64,000 bases of DNA. Origin: Lachnospiraceae bacterium 3-1. GTDB taxonomy: Bacteria > Bacillota > Clostridia > Lachnospirales > Lachnospiraceae. Each line of letters opens with the position of its first letter. The first letter of the stretch is position 1. Shown here one piece after another: positions 45,719 to 54,194 of this stretch. The notes under the pieces are model-generated. The model made no database searches. It saw only the letters and a list, made by a program, of their open reading frames with translations, and was not told the origin of the DNA. The position numbers and the translations under genes are program-made. The stretch spans positions 186,001-250,000 of the forward strand of contig KE159594.1 in NCBI GenBank assembly GCA_000403255.2, read 5' to 3'.

Positions 45719-46111
45719 TCATATTAATTCCAACTTTTTCAATATTTTTTCAAACTTTTCCAAATCTATGGGCTTACCAGAATAAACCGTACATCCCATT
45801 TCAAATGCCTTTTTCACATTCCTTTCTTCATTTAAGGCTGTGGTCATAATAATCTTGGCGCCCTTATCTCCTTGAATTCCTCTTTCTTTCTCAATATCGC
45901 GGATTGCCTTTAAAGCCTGATAGCCGTCCAATACCGGCATCATTACATCCAGACATATCAAGTCATAGGGTTCCCCATCCTCTAATGCCATTAAAAATGC
46001 ATCTACTGCTTCTTCTCCATCTACAGTAATGTCACATTCTCCATATTTTTCCAGATAATTCGTCATAAATTTACGGCTCGCGAAATCATCTTCTGCCAGT
46101 AAAATCTTCAT
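45719..46111 (-). CDS. Single-domain response regulator (CheY-like)
   Basis: A 130-residue receiver-only protein with phosphoacceptor Asp55 in LICLDVMMPVLDG, acidic residues at 8-9, Thr in IIMTTAL and Lys in SGKPID. An insert, EKERGIQGDKGAK, precedes the fourth strand, a form common in Lachnospiraceae chemosensory clusters. It sits between cheB (17-base gap) and cheA, so it is the likely CheA target. Whether it binds a flagellar switch cannot be told. Confidence 0.93.
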   Translation of the reverse strand: MKILLAEDDFASRKFMTNYLEKYGECDITVDGEEAVDAFLMALEDGEPYDLICLDVMMPVLDGYQALKAIRDIEKERGIQGDKGAKIIMTTALNEERNVKKAFEMGCTVYSGKPIDLEKFEKILKKLELI

Positions 46112-46128
46112 ACTCTCTGCTCTCCTTT

Positions 46129-47151
46129 CTAAGTTGCTTTTAAAACGCTGTATACTTTATTTGCTATATTTGAAAGTTCCGTCTGATATTGAACAGCTCC
46201 AATATCATAAGCAACTTTTGGCATACCATAAACCACGCAGCTTGCCTCATCCTGGCCAATTGTAATTGCCCCGGCATTGCGCATTTCCAAAAGCCCCTTG
46301 GCTCCATCGCCGCCCATGCCAGTTAAAATCACACCCACAGCATCTTTCTTGGCAGCTTTTGCCACAGAGGAAAACAGCACATCCACAGAAGGACAATGCC
46401 CACTGACCTTTTCTCCATGCTTGCATTCCACTTGATACATACCATTTACTTTCACTAGACGCATCTGTTTATCACCAGGCGCAATCAACACCTGGCCTTG
46501 CATCACCCGGTCTCCCGTAACGGCTTCCTTCACCATTACCTGGCACTGATTATTCAGCCTGTTTGCATACATCTGGGTAAATCCAGGAGGCATATGCTGC
46601 ACAATCACAACTCCTGGAATGTCCTTACGAAACTGCTTCACCACATCATAGATTGCCTCTGTTCCTCCAGTAGATGCTCCAATGGCAATTACTATGTTGC
46701 TTTTCAAATTCGTCTTATTGTTCACTGGAAATGTTTCTGCACGTTTCATCCTTCCAACTTTCACCGTGGAAGCGATCTTTATTTTAGTTCCCAGCTCTTT
46801 TCGCAAAAACGCGCTAACCCTACTACGGTCTACGGTGCTGGGCTTACAAACAAAATCCACTGCTCCAGCTTCCATAGCGTCAAAAACCTTTTCATCCATT
46901 GCACTGATGACTACCACAGGCAAAGGGTACTGGGGCAACAGCTTTCGTAAAAATTCTATTCCACCCATCCTGGGCATCTCTACATCCAGAGTCATAACAT
47001 CTGGACGGTACTTCAAAATTGCATCTCGCGCCTCATAAGCATCTCCTGCCTGGGCTACCACTTCTATGTATGGATCTTCACTCAGGCTTTGTACCAACAG
47101 ATTACGAAACAGCATTGAGTCATCTACTACTAATACTTTGATCTTACGCAT
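46129..47151 (-). CDS. cheB: Protein-glutamate methylesterase CheB
   Basis: A 340-residue two-domain enzyme. The receiver has Asp in MTLDVEMPRMGG. The esterase domain (about 155-340) has the catalytic triad in GASTGGTEAI (Ser), VQHMPPGF (His) and MGGDGA (Asp). It removes methyl groups from receptors when phosphorylated by CheA, opposing CheR. I chose ATG 47151 (MRKIKVLVVDD), where homology begins. An in-frame ATG at 47208 adds 19 unlike residues. The ribosome site is weak in both cases. Confidence 0.95.
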   Translation of the reverse strand: MRKIKVLVVDDSMLFRNLLVQSLSEDPYIEVVAQAGDAYEARDAILKYRPDVMTLDVEMPRMGGIEFLRKLLPQYPLPVVVISAMDEKVFDAMEAGAVDFVCKPSTVDRSRVSAFLRKELGTKIKIASTVKVGRMKRAETFPVNNKTNLKSNIVIAIGASTGGTEAIYDVVKQFRKDIPGVVIVQHMPPGFTQMYANRLNNQCQVMVKEAVTGDRVMQGQVLIAPGDKQMRLVKVNGMYQVECKHGEKVSGHCPSVDVLFSSVAKAAKKDAVGVILTGMGGDGAKGLLEMRNAGAITIGQDEASCVVYGMPKVAYDIGAVQYQTELSNIANKVYSVLKAT

Positions 47152-47237
47152 CCTGTTTACCCGCTTTCTTTTATATAAATAAAATTTCCATTCTGTCTCA
47201 CCTGTCAAATTGTGGTTTTATCTCATCCCTATACTTA

Positions 47238-48041
47238 TCACTTCTGATATATGGATGGCTTCACATACTGGAACTTATTCCCTTTTCTGTCAATAGATTC
47301 TGTCGTTCCTACAAACAAGTAGCCTCCCGGCTCCATATAATCATAAACCTTCCTAAGAAGCTGCTGTTTCGTCGCATCATCAAAATAAATCATAACATTC
47401 CGCATGAATACCACATGAAATTTCTTACGAAATGGAAATGGATTCATCAGGTTAAACTGTCGGAAAATCACTTCTTTCTTAAGCTCCGAGGTTGCCTGGT
47501 ACTCAAGTGCGCTTACCCTTTTAAAATAATGTCTTTTCCAGCTCTCTGGTAAAGGGTCTATCTGTTCTTTCAAATACTTACCTCTCTGGGCAACCTCCAA
47601 CACTCTCGTGGAAAGATCCGTAGCAAGCACCCTGGTATCCCAAAGCTTGTGATCAAGACCAAAATAATCTTTTAACACCATTGCAATTGTATACGGTTCT
47701 TCTCCCGTAGAAGAAGCTGCAGACCAGATTCGAATATCCTTTTTCGCAGATTCCTTCGCTTTCAGTTGAGGAAGTATGATCTGCTTGAGATAATCCATAT
47801 GCTCAAATTCTCTCATAAAATATGTATGGTTTGTAGTTAAAACATTAATTAAATTCCGGGCTTCCTCCCCTTTGGGATTTTTTTCTACCTTTGCCATATA
47901 CTCATCATATCCGCTATAACCATTCCGCAGAATATAATTTTCCATTCTTCCATTTACTAACACTTGTTTTCCAGCAAGGTCTATCCCATATTTCTGCTTT
48001 ACAAATACTACAATCCGATGAAATTCCTGCTCTGTAATCAT
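47238..48041 (-). CDS. cheR: Chemotaxis protein methyltransferase CheR
   Basis: A 267-residue SAM-dependent methyltransferase acting on receptor glutamates. The small N-domain is followed by NHTYFMREFEHMDYL, the SAM motif WSAASSTGEEPYTIAM, TDLSTRVLEVAQRGKY and VFMRNVMIYFD. AAGGAGTT directly precedes the ATG. It is the first gene of the che operon, which has a long structured leader (48042-48230). Confidence 0.96.
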   Translation of the reverse strand: MITEQEFHRIVVFVKQKYGIDLAGKQVLVNGRMENYILRNGYSGYDEYMAKVEKNPKGEEARNLINVLTTNHTYFMREFEHMDYLKQIILPQLKAKESAKKDIRIWSAASSTGEEPYTIAMVLKDYFGLDHKLWDTRVLATDLSTRVLEVAQRGKYLKEQIDPLPESWKRHYFKRVSALEYQATSELKKEVIFRQFNLMNPFPFRKKFHVVFMRNVMIYFDDATKQQLLRKVYDYMEPGGYLFVGTTESIDRKGNKFQYVKPSIYQK

Positions 48042-48080
48042 AACTCCTTACTCCTATGACAAAAACTTCTTATCGAATTA

Positions 48081-48128
48081 TGGTCACCAATACACAAACC
48101 ACTTCGTGATATGATTTGGTCACCAATA
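48081..48128. repeat. Pair of palindromic direct repeats in the cheR leader
   Basis: TGGTCACCAATA occurs at 48081-48092 and 48117-48128, 36 bases apart. Each copy contains the near-palindrome TTGGTCACCAA. They lie 40-88 bases before cheR and could be operator sites or RNA stem parts. Confidence 0.6.
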
Positions 48129-48162
48129 GGTATGGTATGGTTACCGACGCGCACTTCGCCGT

Positions 48163-48236
48163 GTATAATATCTCTCGATATTATACCATAACCATTCCAC
48201 ATCATCTATGGTACTATATTCACCCTTATTTGTCAA
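48163..48236 (-). promoter_or_regulatory. Candidate cheR operon promoter and leader hairpin
   Basis: On the minus strand TTGACA (48236-48231), 17 bases and TACCAT (48213-48208) form a candidate promoter. Downstream, GTATAATATC and GATATTATAC (48163-48186) make a perfect 10-bp stem with a four-base loop. The same stem also contains TATAAT, which could be an alternative -10 box. No known riboswitch was recognised. Confidence 0.5.
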
Positions 48237-48259
48237 TTCTGTTGCATCTTCTCCAGTAT

Positions 48260-49333
48260 CTAGCGGAGCTGCTTTTGCACCTTGAAAAATACGTCCAAAA
48301 TCTCAGGATCAAAAATGATTTCTCTGCCTTCTTCCATAATTTTCAAGCTCTCTTCCTGGGTATAATCTCTCTTATAAGACCTTTCTCCCCGCAACGTATC
48401 ATAAATATCCAATATGGTGGTAATTCTTGCCGACAAAGGAATATCCTTCCCTTTGGCATCCTTGGGATAACCGCTTCCATCCCACCGTGCATGATGATAA
48501 TGCGCAATTTCAATCGCCATAGGTAAAAAACTATTCTCTGGCATACTGGCATATACACAATCTAAAATTTCTGCCCCTTGCTCTACGTGAGATTTTACAA
48601 CCTCCATTTCCTCTGGCTTCAATGTTTTTTCCACCAATAAAAGATTGCAAGGCGCCTGGATATTTCCAATATCATGAAGTCTGGAAGCAACTTCTATGGT
48701 ATTGATAAAGCTCTCTGATATTTCTTCGGAAAAATCCGGACTAAACTGAAGACTTTGCGCTAAGATCCGACAATTATATGACACATGATCCAGATGATTT
48801 CCACCGTTTCGCTCTTTCCCCTGGGCAAGAGTAGCAAGGGCATACAGGATATTTTTCTGTTCATCCTCAATCCGTTTCGCCTGGCTGCTAATTACACTGT
48901 GCAAACGCCGATTGCTCAGCTCCAGTTCATGCTGCACCTCATAAAGCTTTAAATGATTCCTTACCCGCATAACAACTTCTGTCACTTCAAAAGGCTTTCC
49001 AATGTAATCCACTGCTCCAAGATTAAAGCCCCTCATTTTATCTTCACTGGAATCTGCCGCTGAAATAAAAATAATAGGAATATCCCTGGTAACTGGATTT
49101 TCTTTTAATCTCTCGCAAAACTCATATCCATCCATTTCTGGCATAAACACATCCAAAAGAATCAACTGCGGCAATTGCTCTGCAATTAATTTTGCAGCTT
49201 CATTGGCGCTGCTTGCACACCGAGGTGTATGCCCCATCTGAAGAATAATATTTTCCAGAATCATAAGATTTGTATCCACATCATCTACAATTAAAATCTG
49301 TGGCCCCGTACCGGACTTTTCTATATTTTCCAT
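48260..49333 (-). CDS. Response regulator with HD-GYP domain (putative c-di-GMP phosphodiesterase)
   Basis: A 357-residue protein. The receiver domain (about 12-130) has Asp in LILLDVFMPEMDG. A short coiled linker leads to HD-GYP (about 165-350) with the metal-binding RLHDIGNI and the signature YHHARWDGSGYP complete, so it is likely active in breaking down cyclic-di-GMP. It lies two bases after the kinase gene and 218 bases before the cheR operon, which hints at a link between c-di-GMP level and this chemosensory system. Confidence 0.93.
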   Translation of the reverse strand: MENIEKSGTGPQILIVDDVDTNLMILENIILQMGHTPRCASSANEAAKLIAEQLPQLILLDVFMPEMDGYEFCERLKENPVTRDIPIIFISAADSSEDKMRGFNLGAVDYIGKPFEVTEVVMRVRNHLKLYEVQHELELSNRRLHSVISSQAKRIEDEQKNILYALATLAQGKERNGGNHLDHVSYNCRILAQSLQFSPDFSEEISESFINTIEVASRLHDIGNIQAPCNLLLVEKTLKPEEMEVVKSHVEQGAEILDCVYASMPENSFLPMAIEIAHYHHARWDGSGYPKDAKGKDIPLSARITTILDIYDTLRGERSYKRDYTQEESLKIMEEGREIIFDPEILDVFFKVQKQLR

Positions 49334-49335
49334 AT

Positions 49336-50775
49336 CTACACTCCTCCAATATTCTCCTCAAATAGTTCTTTCAAATTGTTATATTGCTCTACTGCTTTTT
49401 CGTATTTTTCCTTTCGAACGTTCATCTCCAGACGGAATGCGGCCTTTTTTAGTTCTTGTGGGCCTTCCTCCACCAATTCTTTAATATTATGAGAAAAGCT
49501 TTCTGCCCGATCCCAGGCTCCAACCTCTATGCAAATAATCAACTTCTCCATCTTACTGCGGAGCTCTGCCACATTTTCCGCTGACCCAAAATGAAAGATT
49601 TCTCCAATGTTCTCATATTTAGACATATCCTGGTTCTGATTGATAAATTCAAACTGGCCGCGGATACTATTTTCTTCGTCTTTGTCCTGTGCTACATGAA
49701 GGCGCACAGAGTAAGAAAAACTACTGCCTTTTCCCTTTTCACTATCCAAATGGATACTTCCACTCATCAGCTCCACCAGCTGCTTGGTAATCGCAAGCCC
49801 CAATCCAGTTCCGCCGTATTTTCTGGTAATAGAAGCATCTACCTGTGAAAAACTTTTAAATAATTTATCCTTTTCTTCCTGAGAAATTCCAATCCCTGTA
49901 TCTGAAACCACAAAAAATAATTCTATTTCATCATCAAATTGTACCGTTTTGGTTACTTCTATATTTATGTATCCGACACTGGTAAACTTTACCGCATTAG
50001 ACAATAGATTATTCAAAATCTGTGTCAAGCGCAGCTCATCTCCAATCAAAAATTCAGGAATCGCCTTATCAATATTCACCATAATATGAAGACCCTTGGA
50101 ATTAATTGCCGTTATGTTGGTCTCTACCGCATGATTTACCATCTGATAGAAGTTAAATTCTTTTTGTTCAAGGGTAAATCTTCCAGCCTCCAATTTTGAA
50201 AAATCCAGAATATTCGTGATAATCGCAGACATATTTTCACAGCAACGGGTAATGATATCCAGCGTACGCTTTTGTTCACTGTTAACACCAGCTTCCAACA
50301 TATTGGTCACATGTCCTTTGATGCCATTGACTGGAGTACGCAGCTCATGGGTAACATTTGCCACAAATTCATTTCTTACCTTAATGGTGTCTTCCATCTC
50401 TTCCTTCATCCGCACAAGCTTTCGTTCTGTCTCAATCCGTTTTGCAATATTAATTGCAAACAACAGGTTCCGGTTTCCTTCTACCACAGTCATCATGCGC
50501 ACTGGAAAGCAGGTTCCATTCTTCCGATACATCATCCCTTCTCGCATGGAAGCCATCTTCTCTAAAAAATCCTTTTGTTCCTCTTCCTGCTGCAGCTCTG
50601 CTGGAAAAAGGGTAAAAAGACTGATATTTATCAATTCTTCTCCATATCCAAGCTCTGCCTGAGCTTGTCGGTTTGCATATAAAACTTTACCTGTCTCATC
50701 AAATCTTATAATAATTTCCAAAGCCACATCCGCAAGCTGGTAGAAATCCTCTACTTGAAATGCATCCTGCTCCAT
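49336..50775 (-). CDS. PAS-domain sensor histidine kinase with an HPt-like tail
   Basis: A 479-residue soluble kinase without helices in the membrane. Order: PAS (about 12-120) with VLYANRQAQAELGYG; HisKA with the phosphorylated His in NVTHELRTPVNG; ATPase with NNLLSNAVKFT, VSDTGIGIS and GTGLGLAITKQL; then about 120 residues, of which the last 80 look like a helical HPt bundle (SHNIKELVEEG, AFRLEMNVRK). The start at 50775 follows AGGGGGCAGG. The promoter at 50849-50877 rules out the longer frame from 50877. Its probable target is the HD-GYP regulator encoded next. Confidence 0.92.
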   Translation of the reverse strand: MEQDAFQVEDFYQLADVALEIIIRFDETGKVLYANRQAQAELGYGEELINISLFTLFPAELQQEEEQKDFLEKMASMREGMMYRKNGTCFPVRMMTVVEGNRNLLFAINIAKRIETERKLVRMKEEMEDTIKVRNEFVANVTHELRTPVNGIKGHVTNMLEAGVNSEQKRTLDIITRCCENMSAIITNILDFSKLEAGRFTLEQKEFNFYQMVNHAVETNITAINSKGLHIMVNIDKAIPEFLIGDELRLTQILNNLLSNAVKFTSVGYINIEVTKTVQFDDEIELFFVVSDTGIGISQEEKDKLFKSFSQVDASITRKYGGTGLGLAITKQLVELMSGSIHLDSEKGKGSSFSYSVRLHVAQDKDEENSIRGQFEFINQNQDMSKYENIGEIFHFGSAENVAELRSKMEKLIICIEVGAWDRAESFSHNIKELVEEGPQELKKAAFRLEMNVRKEKYEKAVEQYNNLKELFEENIGGV

Positions 50776-50848
50776 AATTCCTGCCCCCTTCTTTCCGACA
50801 TTTTCAACATTTCTGCCTGTTGCTGCCCTGCTTTTTTTCATTATTTTT

Positions 50849-50877
50849 AGTATACGTTCTCCAAATTTTTGTGTCAA
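50849..50877 (-). promoter_or_regulatory. Promoter of the kinase/HD-GYP operon
   Basis: TTGACA (50877-50872), exactly 17 bases, TATACT (50854-50849): a near-consensus sigma-A promoter. It gives a leader of about 65 bases before the ATG at 50775. Confidence 0.85.
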
Positions 50878-50902
50878 GTAAAAAATATGTCAAATACAAG
50901 AA

Positions 50903-50971
50903 AGAATCCTGCTTTGCGGGATTCTCCGCCTGCGGCGGGTCGCTTTGCGACAGATTTCATGCCCGCCGCAG
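50903..50971. other. Nested hairpins in the gap between kinase gene and tRNA operon
   Basis: The 320-base gap 50776-51095 holds no gene. Besides the promoter it has a hairpin at 50903-50925 (AGAATCC/GGATTCT, a T-rich tail on the minus strand) and a larger one with arms CTGCGGCGGG (50930-50939) and CCCGCCGCAG (50962-50971) around an inner GTCGC/GCGAC stem. The palindromic element and the tRNA terminator follow. These probably insulate the kinase promoter from the tRNA transcript. Confidence 0.6.
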
Positions 50972-51051
50972 TGCGATAAGAGCTTTTTTATTCTAATAGG
51001 AAAACACTTTCACGCTTTAGCGTGACAAGGGTTTTCCTATTAGAATAAAAA
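50964..51051. repeat. Terminator-adjacent palindromic element, copy 2
   Basis: TTTTTATTCTAATAGGAAAA (from 50985) pairs perfectly over 21 bp with 51031-51051. The centre ACTTTCACG...CGTGACAAGG and the outer flank CGCCGCAGTGCGATAAGAGC match the copy at 41501-41587, while the arms differ. As in that copy, it follows directly after a terminator hairpin on the minus strand (tRNA operon). Confidence 0.7.
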
Positions 51052-51052
51052 C

Positions 51053-51088
51053 AGGGCTTCGAAGACACCTGAATCCCTCCGAAACCCT
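51053..51088 (-). terminator. Terminator of the tRNA operon
   Basis: On the minus strand AGGGTTTCG pairs with CGAAGCCCT (one G-U), and the T-rich arm of the neighbouring palindrome follows as the U-tract. Confidence 0.7.
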
Positions 51089-51095
51089 AATATCA

Positions 51096-51175
51096 TGCGG
51101 ATGACAGGAATCGAACCTGCACGGTCTCCCACCAGATCCTAAGTCTGGCGCGTCTGCCAGTTCCGCCACATCCGC
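51096..51175 (-). tRNA. tRNA-Leu(TAG)
   Basis: The cloverleaf starts GCGGATGTGGCGGAACTGG. Anticodon stem CCAGA/TCTGG encloses CTTAGGA, giving anticodon TAG. There is a short class II variable arm and a GGTTCGATTCC T-arm. It is the last of seven tRNA genes. CCA is not encoded. Confidence 0.95.
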
Positions 51176-51248
51176 CTGCACGAAAATAAAGATTTTTAAA
51201 ATCCCCTTAAAACCACGAATCTACTGGCTTATGGGGATTTCTAATTCA

Positions 51249-51321
51249 TGAGACATCGGGGATTCGAACCCCGGACAACTTGATTAAAAGTCAAGTGCTC
51301 TACCGACTGAGCTAATATCCC
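51249..51321 (-). tRNA. tRNA-Lys(TTT)
   Basis: The anticodon loop CTTTTAA between CTTGA and TCAAG gives TTT. The D-arm AGCTCAGTCGGTAGAGC and T-arm CGGGGTTCGAATCCCCG are complete. The acceptor stem includes two G-U pairs. Confidence 0.95.
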
Positions 51322-51330
51322 ATATATAAA

Positions 51331-51402
51331 CTGGGCTAGCTGGATTTGAACCAGCGAATGCAGGAGTCAAAGTCCTGTGCCTTACCGCTTGGCGATAGCC
51401 CA
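51331..51402 (-). tRNA. tRNA-Gln(TTG)
   Basis: It starts TGGGCTATCGCCAAGCGG. The anticodon loop CTTTGAC between CAGGA and TCCTG gives TTG. The U1-A72 pair and G73 fit a tRNA-Gln. Confidence 0.95.
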
Positions 51403-51446
51403 TCAATTGTACTCGTGCTCTGCAAACAACCCATTAATCTAGGAAA

Positions 51447-51521
51447 GGTGGATACAGGGATTCGAACCCTGGGCCTCCAGAGCCACAATCTGGCGCGCTA
51501 ACCAACTGCGCTATACCCACC
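51447..51521 (-). tRNA. tRNA-His(GTG)
   Basis: The anticodon loop TTGTGGC between CCAGA and TCTGG gives GTG. An extra 5-prime G opposite C73 is encoded, the identity mark of tRNA-His. Confidence 0.95.
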
Positions 51522-51527
51522 ACAGAA

Positions 51528-51601
<74 letters not shown>

Positions 51602-51605
51602 ACGA

Positions 51606-51676
51606 AGCGGGTGATGGGAATCGAACCCACGTATCCAGCTTGGAAGGCTGGTGTTCTACCATTGAACTACACCCGC
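51606..51676 (-). tRNA. tRNA-Gly(TCC)
   Basis: It starts GCGGGTGTAGTTCAATGG. The anticodon loop CTTCCAA between CCAGC and GCTGG gives TCC. The length of 71 bases is normal for tRNA-Gly. Confidence 0.95.
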
Positions 51677-51684
51677 ATGTTAAA

Positions 51685-51759
51685 TCGGGGTGACAGGATT
51701 CGAACCTGCGACCTCCTGGTCCCAAACCAGGCGCTCTAGCCAAGCTGAGCCACACCCCG
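51685..51759 (-). tRNA. tRNA-Pro(TGG)
   Basis: It starts CGGGGTGTGGCTCAGCTTGG. The anticodon loop TTTGGGA between CCTGG and CCAGG gives TGG. C1-G72 fits tRNA-Pro. It is the first gene of the Pro-Gly-Arg-His-Gln-Lys-Leu operon. Confidence 0.95.
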
Positions 51760-51796
51760 GAAGTTATTTCCTTGCGTCATCTGTAACGCAAGTCAT

Positions 51797-51825
51797 ATTA
51801 TATGCGAAACTTCTCCAAATGTCAA
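51797..51825 (-). promoter_or_regulatory. Promoter of the tRNA operon
   Basis: TTGACA (51825-51820), 17 bases and TATAAT (51802-51797): a perfect sigma-A consensus, as expected for stable RNA. A small hairpin CTTGCGT/ACGCAAG lies in the leader. The rest of the gap up to 51977 is T-rich, with no gene seen. Confidence 0.92.
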
Positions 51826-51977
51826 TAACTTTTTTCTCTTTTTTTTACATTTTTTTATCTTTTTTATTTTTCTCCTATTTCAGATACGGAATTAGGGTAT
51901 ATTTTCTCCCTTTTGGGTCCCTTGATTCAAATACATTTTCTGCTTTTTGCCTCCTCGCTCTGATACATGTTCCCTCA

Positions 51978-52457
51978 TTATAGATACTTAATAAAAAAAT
52001 GTGCTTCTCCTTCCCCATCAAGCTCCATAATTGCATAAGAGGGTCTTCTCCCTTCCTGCCGGGGATACGAAACACTCCCAGGATTCAAGGTGACGACGCC
52101 TCTGCTGTAATCCAAAAGGGGCCGATGGGTATGCCCAAACATCACCACATTCATCCCTCTGCCTATGGCCTCTTTTTTCAAATCTTCCACCCCCATAGAC
52201 ACATAATAGTAATGACCATGGGTAATCAGTACATGATATTTCCCAACCTGCAGCTCCTTTTCCCTGTCTAAATCCGAAAAAAAATCATTATTTCCAGAAA
52301 CAATCTCCAATGGACATCCTGCTAACTCTGCAATGTAATCTTCATATCCCTCAGAATCACCCAAATGTATCATAAGGTCAATATCTGTCTCACGCTCCAG
52401 AATTTTCACTAAATTATCATGTTTTTTATGTGTATCACTCACAATTAATATTTTCAT
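51978..52457 (-). CDS. YfcE/MJ0936-type metallophosphoesterase
   Basis: A 159-residue two-metal phosphodiesterase. All motifs are present: VSDTHKKHDN, IHLGDSEG, SGNNDFF, LITHGHYY and FGHTHRPL. Family members cleave phosphodiesters, but the natural substrate is generally unknown. It follows the rdgB-like gene by ten bases, a frequent pairing in Firmicutes, so both are probably co-transcribed. Confidence 0.94.
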   Translation of the reverse strand: MKILIVSDTHKKHDNLVKILERETDIDLMIHLGDSEGYEDYIAELAGCPLEIVSGNNDFFSDLDREKELQVGKYHVLITHGHYYYVSMGVEDLKKEAIGRGMNVVMFGHTHRPLLDYSRGVVTLNPGSVSYPRQEGRRPSYAIMELDGEGEAHFFIKYL

Positions 52458-52467
52458 AACCCATTCC

Positions 52468-53067
52468 TTATCTTCCCATCAATATCTCTTTCATGGCACG
52501 AAGAGCCTTACCCCTGTGGCTCAAACTGTTTTTCACTTCTCTTGGCAATTGGGCAGTGGAACAATTGTATTCCTCTACATAAAAAATTGGATCATATCCA
52601 AATCCATTCTCTCCTGCTGGCTCCCACCCAATATATCCTTCTATGGTATCCCTTATTACCTTCGTCTCTCCATTGGAAAAAGCGGCTGCAATTGCACATA
52701 CAAACCTTGCTGTCCGCTGCTCTTTTGGCACTCCTTCCAAACGTTCCAGAATATTCTGGTTCTTAATATCATATGAAGTATCCTCTCCCATATACCTTGC
52801 AGAATAAATTCCTGGCTCCTTGTTCAGATAATCTACTTCAAGCCCAGAATCGTCTGCCAGTACTACCCAGTCCTCGCCCGATACTTCTCTTGCTATGGCG
52901 CTCGCCTTAACCAAGGCATTTTCTTCAAAGGTTTTTCCATCCTCCACAACCTCTGTCTGAATGCCAGCTTCCTTCATAGATAAAATTTCCAGCTCAGAAT
53001 CCGATAAAATTTCACGAATTTCCTTCATTTTATCCTGATTTCCTGTGGCAAATATAATCTTTTTCAT
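52468..53067 (-). CDS. rdgB: XTP/dITP pyrophosphatase (non-canonical purine NTPase)
   Basis: A 199-residue HAM1/RdgB protein that hydrolyses dITP, XTP and ITP to monophosphates, keeping deaminated purines out of nucleic acid. It shows IFATGNQDKMKEI, ENALVKASAIA, LADDSGLEVDYLN with the key Asp, GIYSARYMG, GFGYDPIF and LSHRGKALRAM. It is full length and lies directly upstream of the phosphoesterase gene. Confidence 0.96.
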   Translation of the reverse strand: MKKIIFATGNQDKMKEIREILSDSELEILSMKEAGIQTEVVEDGKTFEENALVKASAIAREVSGEDWVVLADDSGLEVDYLNKEPGIYSARYMGEDTSYDIKNQNILERLEGVPKEQRTARFVCAIAAAFSNGETKVIRDTIEGYIGWEPAGENGFGYDPIFYVEEYNCSTAQLPREVKNSLSHRGKALRAMKEILMGR

Positions 53068-53157
53068 AAGTAGTATCCTCCATCCTTACTGTATGGTAAC
53101 AAAATAATAACAACCCAAAGCCTGACGGCAAACTTAGGCCCTATTGTTCTAAGTTAA

Positions 53158-54186
53158 TCAATATCCCTCATCTAAAGCCCTCATAATTGCATTGTAAATC
53201 CCCTGAGCCATCAATTCTTGATATTCAGAAGAAACCAGCTTATTTAATTCTGTCTGGTTTGTCATAAATCCTGTCTCAATCAACGCCGCAGGCACTTCAT
53301 TATTTCTTATAATATAAATGCCATTTCCATGGGTCAAGCCGTTATTTTTACTGCCTGTGAGCTCAGTTACCTCTTCCAGACAAATCTGGGCAAGATGTTT
53401 GCTGCTTCGCCCTTCCTTATCCTTTGTTTCATCATACATGACCTCCGTACCGTTATATTCAGACATCTGACCATCTGTAGTAGAATTGCTGTGAACGCTG
53501 ATATACAGGTTGGCTTTTGCCTTTCCACCTAACTGTGCTCTGTGCTCAAAGGTGGGATTGATATCCTCTGTCCTGGTATAATATACTCCAATATTTCTGT
53601 CGCATTGTTCTAAAAGCTCTTTTAGCTGAAGCACAATCGCTAGGTTGATATCTTTTTCCATAATCCCTTGCTTAATCGCCCCTGGCGCGCCACCCCCATG
53701 TCCTGCGTCAATCACAATCACTTTATCATACACCTGCTGGGGGGTTAAAAAATCCACATACAGATATCCCTCTTCCACTGCACTTTTTACTTCATAAACT
53801 GCATCCAATGTGATTTCTATCACACCCTTTTCCATATACAGGTCATCGATAGAATCACTTCTTCCTAACAAAGGATGCTTGCTGAAATAATCTTTTTCCA
53901 CTCCTGGAATCTGAATGGTAACCAACTGTTTCACATAATCATTTTTAATGATAACTTCATCTTCCGTCATATCTGGCGGAAGCTCTAACCGAAGCTGCTG
54001 ACGGAAGGTAATATCCTCTTTTTTTTCCGCCTGTTCCGTATAAAAAGCAAGCATCTGAAGATCTGACATCTGCTCACGCTTTGCTTCCTTTCTATTTACC
54101 ACTGAAAACTGGCTTAAAACCACAAGGGCTGCCGTTATCATTCCTGCAAGAATAACGGATGACATTTTCAGTATTCTCTCTTCCAT
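53158..54186 (-). CDS. Membrane-anchored N-acetylmuramoyl-L-alanine amidase (Amidase_3)
   Basis: A 342-residue protein anchored by one N-terminal helix (about 8-28), with a 130-residue region of unknown fold and then a zinc amidase domain (about 155-342). The motifs are VIDAGHGGGAPGA (first ligand), a Glu/His pair around PTFEHRAQ, SVHSNST and the catalytic Glu in ALIETGFMTN. It cuts the stem peptide from cell-wall glycan. It lies eight bases after the papain-like gene, so the two surface enzymes probably share a transcript. Confidence 0.92.
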   Translation of the reverse strand: MEERILKMSSVILAGMITAALVVLSQFSVVNRKEAKREQMSDLQMLAFYTEQAEKKEDITFRQQLRLELPPDMTEDEVIIKNDYVKQLVTIQIPGVEKDYFSKHPLLGRSDSIDDLYMEKGVIEITLDAVYEVKSAVEEGYLYVDFLTPQQVYDKVIVIDAGHGGGAPGAIKQGIMEKDINLAIVLQLKELLEQCDRNIGVYYTRTEDINPTFEHRAQLGGKAKANLYISVHSNSTTDGQMSEYNGTEVMYDETKDKEGRSSKHLAQICLEEVTELTGSKNNGLTHGNGIYIIRNNEVPAALIETGFMTNQTELNKLVSSEYQELMAQGIYNAIMRALDEGY

Positions 54187-54194
54187 ATTTTTTA

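Noticed and set aside
48042-48240. c-di-GMP riboswitch before cheR
   Set aside because: The neighbouring HD-GYP gene made this attractive, but neither the conserved GEMM core nor its tetraloop receptor pattern was found.
51690-51983. Open frame starting MTGFEPATSW across the tRNA-Pro gene
   Set aside because: This is the well-known false translation of a tRNA antisense strand.
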